A stretch of 44,092 bases of DNA. Origin: an uncultured Clostridia bacterium. Its GTDB lineage: Bacteria > Bacillota > Clostridia > Christensenellales > UBA1242. Of this stretch, positions 40,201-44,092 are shown one piece after another. The stretch covers positions 1 through 44,092 of the forward strand of contig CALVJT010000006.1 of the NCBI GenBank assembly GCA_944332315.1, read 5' to 3'. A program made the translations under genes and the position numbers. The notes under the pieces are model-generated. The model was not told the DNA's origin, did no database searches, and saw nothing but the letters and a program-made list of their open reading frames with translations. Each line of letters begins with the position of its first letter. Within the stretch, counting starts at the first letter, position 1.

Positions 40201-43200
40201 CACTGTAAATGTCCCGCCCAATGAAGCAATAGATACGGTATATTCATATTGTTGCCACAAAGCATAAAGCACTACAGTACTGCCGTTTGCAATAGATAAA
40301 TCTACCACATTTTGACCATCTAGGTAAATAGTACCAGAGCCATCGCTATATTGCGTCCAACCTATAAAATCTGCTGTAGGGCTAGAAAATAGGTTTTGTG
40401 GTAATACAACGCTTACGCCGTACTGAGCAGTGATAGGCTCCATTGGCCCGCCAACTGCATCATCGCGGTTAGCATCAAACTCAATTGTGTATGTTATAGG
40501 TGCCCAGCATGCATATAACACCATACTTTCAATAACTGGGTCATACTCGCTAACATATGTAGTACCATTATATTCTTTAGCCCACCCAAGCAAAGTGTAG
40601 CCCTCGCGGGTAGTTGATGGCAAGTAGCCCAAAACTTCGTTATAATTATAAGTTCTTTCGGAAATAGAGCAGAAGCCACCATTTGCATTGAATGTAACGG
40701 TATACTTTTCAGGGCTAAACACGGCATAGAGCGTGATGTTTTCGGTAATTTTTACCGTACTATTTGGCAAATACTGATTGCCATCTCCATAGCGATCGTC
40801 AAACCACCCTAAAAAGCTTGCACCCGCTTGCGATACGCTCGGGAATACTCCATACTCGCTATCATAGTACACACTTTTGGTTGCTCTATTGTTTTGGATG
40901 CTTTCGGTTGGAAAGTTTTCATCCGCAACCAAAGTACCTGTGTTGCCATCAAAAGTGATAGTTATTGCTGCTGGATCCCATTGCGCTACCAAAGTGATAT
41001 CGGATGTAACAGTATCATCCTCGTTTGCTACACGGCTTGTATCGGTGTTATATACCCAGTGCTTAAAGGTAAAGCCACCGCGCGTAGGCTCAGGTAATTC
41101 GCCTATAACACTGCCATAATCGCGCGAAACTGTTGGAGTACTAACCTCGCCACCGTTTGCATCAAACACTACCATAAGTCTGTTTACATTGTAGTGCGCA
41201 TAAATTTCTAAATTGTAAACATATGTATATAAACTTGTAGATACAAATTGATCTGTTTTATCTATTGGATCTCCAAACCATCCAACAAAGTTTGAACCAA
41301 CAAGTTTAGGAGTAGGCAAAGTGCCTAAAGTCGAATTATAATCTATAGTTCTAGATGCAGATAGGTTATCTTCACTATAATCCCAACCATCTACCTGCGA
41401 AAGCGTTCCGCCTTGCCCATATAAAGTTACGGTAAACTGCATTGGAGCATAGTGAGCATAGAATGTTGCCCCAGCGGTGACAACATAACCTTGCTCGATT
41501 TGTTCATCATCACTAGTAAACCACCCAAGGAAAGTATAGCCTGTGTACCGAACATCAGGTAGCACCTCAATGCGAGAATTGTACTGATAGGATACAGTAG
41601 ATGTCGACCTACCCGTAACGCCATCAAATCCGCCAGTTTCTTGAATTATACCGCCCACTGCATCGTAGATGACATCGTACATTATGCTTTGCCATACGGC
41701 ATACAAAGTTATTACAGTGCCATTAGTGGATGTTAGATTTAGTACATTGCTACCATCACCATAAATGGTACCACTGCCCATTGCATCTAAACTCCAACCA
41801 CTAAACCTAAAACCACTGCGCTCATAAGTATTGGTTTTTAATTGACTTAATTGCCCGTACTTAAACTCAGATCGAGTCATTTCGGTGCCACCAGTAGCCC
41901 CGTTGCCATCGTAATTTACATAGTATGTGATAGGGTCCCACTTCGCCTGAATTATGGTGTTGCCACTATCAAAAGTAAAGATACCACCCTTATAAGTTCC
42001 AGGACCAGATGTTATTTCCCAAGTATTTAAGGTATAACCTTCTCTGTGCGGAGTTGGCAAAGTAAATGTATTACCTGGTTGGCCCTCCTCGGTTTGGAGT
42101 GGGTCTCCATTAACTTTATTTATTGTTAGCACATATGTATTTTCGGCGTAGTGAGCGTACAGCGCCATATCGTCTGAGTTTTTATAAATAGTAGATTCAT
42201 TGTACTGCGTTCCGCCAGTGCCACTTGTGTACCAACCAGTAGGGTTATAGCCTATTTTGCCTACAGTTGGCATAGGCCCTATTGCCTGATCGTATGTTAC
42301 AGTTTTAGTGTAGTATACGGAGTTGCCAGAACCTACTTGCGTAAAGCCCTCTACACTTACCCATTTTGCATCATCATCATTTTTGTAGAACGAAAGTGTA
42401 TAGGTTCTAGCTGTCCAATTGGCTGTAACTGAGCCATTGCCCGCACCAAATGTGTATCTTGTGCCGTTTACGCTACCAGCCCCGCTAGAGTTAGACCAGC
42501 TTGCAAATTGGTATCCCACACGCGTGGTAGTTGGCAAGGTTATTTGCTCGTTGATATTGCCAACAATAGTTATACTGTTAGTGCTGTTGTTATATGTACC
42601 GCCATTAAAGTTTATAGTTAGTGTATAATCTATTTCTCGCCAATGCGCATATAGCGTAGTTGCGCTAGGAAAACGCACTAAACTGCCCACATCGTAGCGC
42701 GTGCCACCAGAACTGCTTGTGTACCAACCATCAAACTCGTAGCCCGAGCGCGTTGGCGTAGGCATACTGCTTATGATATCTCCATAATCAAAGTGCTGAT
42801 ATGCCGTTTTGTTGGAAGCCGTCCAACCATTCATCCCCGTCCACTGCGAAGCATCAAAATCGGCCTCGTTTGCCTGCAAGGTTAAATTATAACTTAATGT
42901 TTTCCACTCGGCATATAGTGTTATAGAATTTGCCGTGGATGGTAGCATTGATACTCTTAAAACGGTAGAACTTGTAACAACGCTAGATGACGAAAGTGAA
43001 CTATCATAGTGCCAGTTTACGAACCCCCAGCCCTCTCTAGCCGGCTTTGTAAGAGAGCCAAATGTGCTATCCAATCTAACCGTTGTTGGCGCAACATAAC
43101 TACCGCCGTTGGTATTAAACGATACTGTTATGTTTGCTGGGGTCCAATTAGCATAAAGGGTATCGCTAGCAACATCCTCTCCCCATGATTGATAGGATGT

Positions 43201-44092
43201 TCCAGATGAATTGTAGTACTTTGTTCCACTACCATTCCTTCCTGTATAGTACCCCTCAAAGGTGTAGTGCGTACGGCTAGGCACATTAATCCTTGGCATT
43301 GAACTGCCATAGGTTGCTTCTGTAGATTTCGTACCGCCAGAGCCCTCTCCAGGGTCAAAATAGATATTTGATGTTTTAGCAGTCCATTCGGCATATAACG
43401 TTGTATCGTTATAAAATACAGTACTAGAATATACTCGACTGCCCGAACCAGTCATCCAGTATTCAAAATAGTACCCCTCTCTACTTGGTTCTGGTAGAGA
43501 ATATCCATTTTGAGATAGCGTTGAACTATCGTCAATATCTGCACTAGCAGTCTTACCGCTGTAGTCCCAACCAGAAATATAATTCCAATACCGAGCATTT
43601 TCATCTGCCTCTGGTGCACGCAATGTTATGGTGATTGATGGTATTCCCCACACAGCGTATAGGGTAATTACATCATCAGCTTCAGTAGTCAAATTTTTTA
43701 CTGACTGGCCATTTGTATATCTAACTGTATTGCTATATGAACTAGTAGCCCAACCTAAAAATTCATACCCACTACGAGTAAATCGATTGGCAGAAAGTCC
43801 TTGTGAACGTCCGTAAGTAAATGTTTGGTCGGACATGCTACCACTTCCGCCATTACGATTGAACCTTACTTGATATTGGTTTGCCTCCCAATGGGCATAC
43901 CAAATATCATTGGCATTCATATCGTAATTTCTATTACCAACCCCGTTCGCGTTTATATATTGATCCCCACTACTAGCTGAAGTATAGTATCCGGTAAATG
44001 TATAACCTGTTCTAGTAGGGATGGTTACTGTTGGAGCCACTTTGCCATATGTTACTTGTATTGTTTTATCGCTACCGCTACCGCCGTTAGGC
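31222..44092 (-). CDS. Giant InlB/Flg_new-repeat surface protein (5' end beyond window)
   Basis: An uninterrupted frame of 4,289 codons to the window edge; the start is not seen (the GTG at 44040 is internal, since the frame NGGSGSDKTIQVTYGK continues upstream). The protein is about 50 tandem repeats of 60-90 residues of the InlB B-repeat / Listeria-Bacteroides type, each with a (F/V)xxxGG core, a GYxFxGW motif and a closing TLYAxW or equivalent. Copies are diverged, and several subtypes interleave. The last ~90 residues end in a hydrophobic helix (IPLIIVGAILCLAVIALVVY) and a basic tail, a C-terminal membrane anchor instead of an LPXTG sorting signal. Expected to span the wall as a long adhesin or scaffold. 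A similar repeat ends the partial gene at 1-1474. Confidence 0.95.
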   Translation of the reverse strand, partial: PNGGSGSDKTIQVTYGKVAPTVTIPTRTGYTFTGYYTSASSGDQYINANGVGNRNYDMNANDIWYAHWEANQYQVRFNRNGGSGSMSDQTFTYGRSQGLSANRFTRSGYEFLGWATSSYSNTVRYTNGQSVKNLTTEADDVITLYAVWGIPSITITLRAPEADENARYWNYISGWDYSGKTASADIDDSSTLSQNGYSLPEPSREGYYFEYWMTGSGSRVYSSTVFYNDTTLYAEWTAKTSNIYFDPGEGSGGTKSTEATYGSSMPRINVPSRTHYTFEGYYTGRNGSGTKYYNSSGTSYQSWGEDVASDTLYANWTPANITVSFNTNGGSYVAPTTVRLDSTFGSLTKPAREGWGFVNWHYDSSLSSSSVVTSSTVLRVSMLPSTANSITLYAEWKTLSYNLTLQANEADFDASQWTGMNGWTASNKTAYQHFDYGDIISSMPTPTRSGYEFDGWYTSSSGGTRYDVGSLVRFPSATTLYAHWREIDYTLTINFNGGTYNNSTNSITIVGNINEQITLPTTTRVGYQFASWSNSSGAGSVNGTRYTFGAGNGSVTANWTARTYTLSFYKNDDDAKWVSVEGFTQVGSGNSVYYTKTVTYDQAIGPMPTVGKIGYNPTGWYTSGTGGTQYNESTIYKNSDDMALYAHYAENTYVLTINKVNGDPLQTEEGQPGNTFTLPTPHREGYTLNTWEITSGPGTYKGGIFTFDSGNTIIQAKWDPITYYVNYDGNGATGGTEMTRSEFKYGQLSQLKTNTYERSGFRFSGWSLDAMGSGTIYGDGSNVLNLTSTNGTVITLYAVWQSIMYDVIYDAVGGIIQETGGFDGVTGRSTSTVSYQYNSRIEVLPDVRYTGYTFLGWFTSDDEQIEQGYVVTAGATFYAHYAPMQFTVTLYGQGGTLSQVDGWDYSEDNLSASRTIDYNSTLGTLPTPKLVGSNFVGWFGDPIDKTDQFVSTSLYTYVYNLEIYAHYNVNRLMVVFDANGGEVSTPTVSRDYGSVIGELPEPTRGGFTFKHWVYNTDTSRVANEDDTVTSDITLVAQWDPAAITITFDGNTGTLVADENFPTESIQNNRATKSVYYDSEYGVFPSVSQAGASFLGWFDDRYGDGNQYLPNSTVKITENITLYAVFSPEKYTVTFNANGGFCSISERTYNYNEVLGYLPSTTREGYTLLGWAKEYNGTTYVSEYDPVIESMVLYACWAPITYTIEFDANRDDAVGGPMEPITAQYGVSVVLPQNLFSSPTADFIGWTQYSDGSGTIYLDGQNVVDLSIANGSTVVLYALWQQYEYTVSIASLGGTFTVLYEFEQSGTSARKTYYHGDQLGTLPEIELEGYTFDGYKDVDTDEPVDYSTYVTENMSLEPIFTPRTITVVFDAGDGTFDTENESFGYELSNDYKTATIEKDYGDTYGTLPTATLTGYTVNQYLLDDETPVGEMRVVRSEEDTITVYVEYAPVYVVVTFDARGGSIDVEGQTQNVLTLSFGYETVYEELPTPTRQGFTFLGWFTQPNGEGEEITAASTVNSVTNFYLYAAWRASNYTLWIDLNGGTYDGEDGPQTGTITIRGDYGQTIWFADITRPGYQLTGFNVGPESAGQLVNDPINGYGYLFGNDNASIQANWEAQPITITLNYGPAGAQEPAEIIVYVGQKYSSLPVLSNDVYEGYTFAGWFREATFENVVVATDTVIDTAGTTFYANWTQKIYTLSVNLDGGTVDDEEFTGTYTGSYDVENPTTITLPLPKRAGYDFGGWNVQQNDYYKGSVDDSTGSYVFTFGNGNGSIIAIWNANNYTIHFDGNGATSGTMSSLDAQVGTYIDLTENGFDRTGYNFTGWNTDKDGNGTAYRNGTSVVDLTLENNGEVTLFAQWQIMSLTLTIDPNGGLYNGSNNVTAIIRDYGSTVPVQAPTRFGYAFTGYTATITGTQTPIEVSLVGDEENGYTFLFPDTNITLTAGWERITITVTLDPNEGTWQNVDAFGEVQEDNTIDLQVQSDGTFGNLPTAANLVKAGYTFEAWVDPNGSEVYSTSTVSWEENITLTAKYAPQLYRLTINPNGGSYNNSTDVVEFTGEAGGTIDLLTPDRVGHSFTGWNITSGNGTANRNSFTFGSQDAVISAQWAPNEYTIYFSSNGGNGTMDSVKTTYGSQVILPANTFTRLGYEFAGWNSRADGTGQSYSDGASVTNLTDEVNGQITLYARWNVLTFTVNFDANLGSTNISVMEIRYGNTFETMPTATRAGYEFLGWYTELEEGEKIESDYQVSSNMTLYAHWKANSYTITFDAGEGTIIANEGFEGEVGGHTTTKQVTYGEQYGALPSVSHGSMAFLGWFTSPQVGTQVFSDSLLTLADDQTLYARYDTEYINVTFNAQGGVLEYSQIRLFVGYPYELPEVERVGYEFDGWYLLDEKITEETIVTRAEDHTLVARWNPISVQVTFNFAGASYVDTVGFEGDVYDDSATLTVFYGEPFGILPNMYKIGQMFDGWYMENGNRIYDTLDVSLLENFTVTAKFSDINYNLIINPNGGTYDGESGTTTFTNSYGSRIDLLIPERYGYEFTGWNNTTTYGSVEGSVEEGFAFIFGEGTTTIVAQWSPKLIVVTFDAVEGIITSTGISVSEDRKTGTKAYDFGATYGDLPVAQLDGYRFKGWFTVSGNGGVQMNTSSRVEMDEDFRLYAQYEKIEYTLFVNPNNGTFNGTSDITQYTGSIDATQPIAMPTRTGYEFEGWVLTGGGNIEEDGDAFIYTFGSSNGTITASWKAETYLLTFDYQGADGGNTVASKDIIYGMPYGTLPTPTRTGYDFTGWYTQSVDGDIVYSTQLVSRAEAHTLYAHWEIQKWTLRVILNGGSIDEGDNVAYKEYSGEFGQTIEFNQPTRYGYDFDGFDQSGEGTYSIQGGIVSFVLGDTDVVLVTNWLAKQGVVTLDAGLGMFESGLNTTTINVTYGLSYGALPTPTRDGYNFAGWKQNPSDQDYIISSTTVNVEGNHTLYADWREKTSTLTLILDGGTLATEGGLTQWERPFGSTIQFGVPTKEGYEFDTYTLLSDDGELTSTGEGANRIYTFTFGSTDAVITATYRAQTLKVTLDADGGTIQGAEGDLGETVQISVYFGDRYDAIDGTLPTAYKAGYTFDGWQTSDGNIVVGATTVSISQDHTLTAKYTPITYTLTIDLNGGTIGGQSTIAPQQMQIGQSYTFSADPQKTGYDFIEFRITSGSGQITNEDGVWKFIFTDSNASVEAIYEAREFTLTFDLNGHDVDIPASTGSDGWTVNGNTATKTVTYDSPYGALPALPKDGNSVFLGWFLGQDDGADQITSIVTVKIENDTIVYAHWGTSTYLLTLELDGGAITVDGQELTRYSVQASATNQITLEFDDDSLPHKAGYDFIEYEVVESGGGTLDPNGGDGSQWTFTMGEGNAVIRCVFEAINIVVTLDANGGTFGTYNEDEWDYNSGNKTLSRTYQYGGTLGILPTVTLNGYEFSGWFIDDQQYTNTYQIEWLTAQTLVADFRSSNFTLVIDPNGGTYEGSSTAVEKSLPYGGEPYTVSDPIREGYTFEGWTEVASVEGQGSLVDGQFTIGAGNYTLIASWKAITYTIVFDAGGGEGTMEPQVFTYDVAKVLSTNTFTREGYVFDRWVDTQGRFYDDKALVQNLTTVQGQEFKLTAQWSGAIYNVYYDANNGTARPIATQAQYGSTFGALATDWPTATREGYIFSGWYTAIIDGEPQGDEITPSTPFNYTNDLTLVAYWVIEKYTITLPQLDSNAAIINVVEGYDPNEVYYNNDFAFSIEVKEAYNESVLQVYANDTPILNINGVYYINRVADNIMVRVEGLTINTYVVTFNSIDGSYVAPYTSVPYGSLIEPPEDPTLLHYDFVAWYKDSALTQEFDFATERIYEDITLYAEYTRATYTVTFYLSEENPQQYGQVQYVAYMDTATRPTDPYMEGYNFWGWCLYGSSELYNFNSQVTGDIELYGHYIADSFEIRFMNGNRVITRQYRDYGEFVTLPEANIVNIEGYNLIGWYADANFEQPFDFEGTTVTQDMYIYGKYEAIVFTVEFYVDGQLRATRQVAYNGKVIAPNDIEVPEGNHIVSWYYDSDLTRVFDFNTTIDRNLSLYGRYELNDLVISFVINGQTELRYATFGSTLAGFTLPTLPSLTGYTQVAPYYSYVDSNNVTWRVYQETVDGNIRYYLQNANGEKIYFDDFVITSNMVFNAVYTINVYTVTFIMPDGTTVIKTVEHGGTLTDVPQVELGFGDRVAYDQSLSNIQGNLTVNVSIENFIKIPLIIVGAILCLAVIALVVYLSIKAYKKKHSRDKIRELIDTKGH

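Noticed and set aside
44038-44040. GTG at 44040 as start of the giant gene
   Set aside because: The same frame continues upstream with repeat-type sequence to the window edge and there is no SD.

Overview
The window looks like a chromosomal segment of a low-GC, spore-forming Bacillota (Clostridia-like) bacterium. The reasons are AT-rich intergenic DNA, Shine-Dalgarno sites of the AGGAGG type, consensus sigma-A promoters (TTGACA-N17-TATAAT), a YabP-type sporulation gene, a collagen-like spore-surface type protein, a YugP-type peptidase and a gyrB-gyrA pair. The taxonomic placement is inference. The standard genetic code fits (TGA is used as a stop). I saw no rRNA, tRNA, CRISPR array, insertion sequence or phage module.

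Layout. 1-1.5 kb (minus): 5' part of a surface protein (GLUG and InlB-type repeats) whose start codon is separated from the main frame by a run of 15 G. 1.7-7 kb: a hypothetical protein, a YbhN/MprF-like flippase-domain protein, a lipoprotein and a YugP-like zinc peptidase. Two copies of an undescribed short repeat lie between these genes in opposite orientation. 7.3-8.2 kb: a FkbM-type methyltransferase. 8.6-12.3 kb: a heterodimeric ABC exporter. 12.7-15 kb: two hypothetical genes, one with an HExxH motif. 15.1-17.3 kb: an ABC-F ATPase preceded by a long leader with a near-perfect promoter, an 8-codon peptide ORF and an attenuator-like hairpin.

17.5-19.9 kb (plus): a membrane zinc-ribbon protein, a HipA-like kinase homologue and a dephospho-CoA kinase-like protein. 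20.1-24.8 kb (minus): gyrA and gyrB, with gyrA carrying a long acidic tail. 25-27 kb: yabP and, facing it, a collagen-like protein gene; both have sequences resembling sigma-E promoters. 27.4-31 kb: a coiled-coil hypothetical gene, a DnaQ-like exonuclease, a DUF1540-like Cys-rich protein, a small membrane protein needing a -1 frameshift, an XRE regulator with palindromic operator-like sites, and an Smr-like protein. 31.2 kb to the right edge (minus): one uninterrupted reading frame of more than 4,280 codons, a giant cell-surface protein with about 50 InlB/Flg_new-type repeats and a C-terminal membrane anchor; its start lies outside the window.

Common themes are surface display (two repeat proteins, collagen-like protein, lipoprotein), sporulation, and transport or translation protection. 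The most interesting non-coding signals are the ABC-F leader, the poly-G tract, the A AAA AAG frameshift site, the divergent XRE operator region and the paired dispersed repeat.
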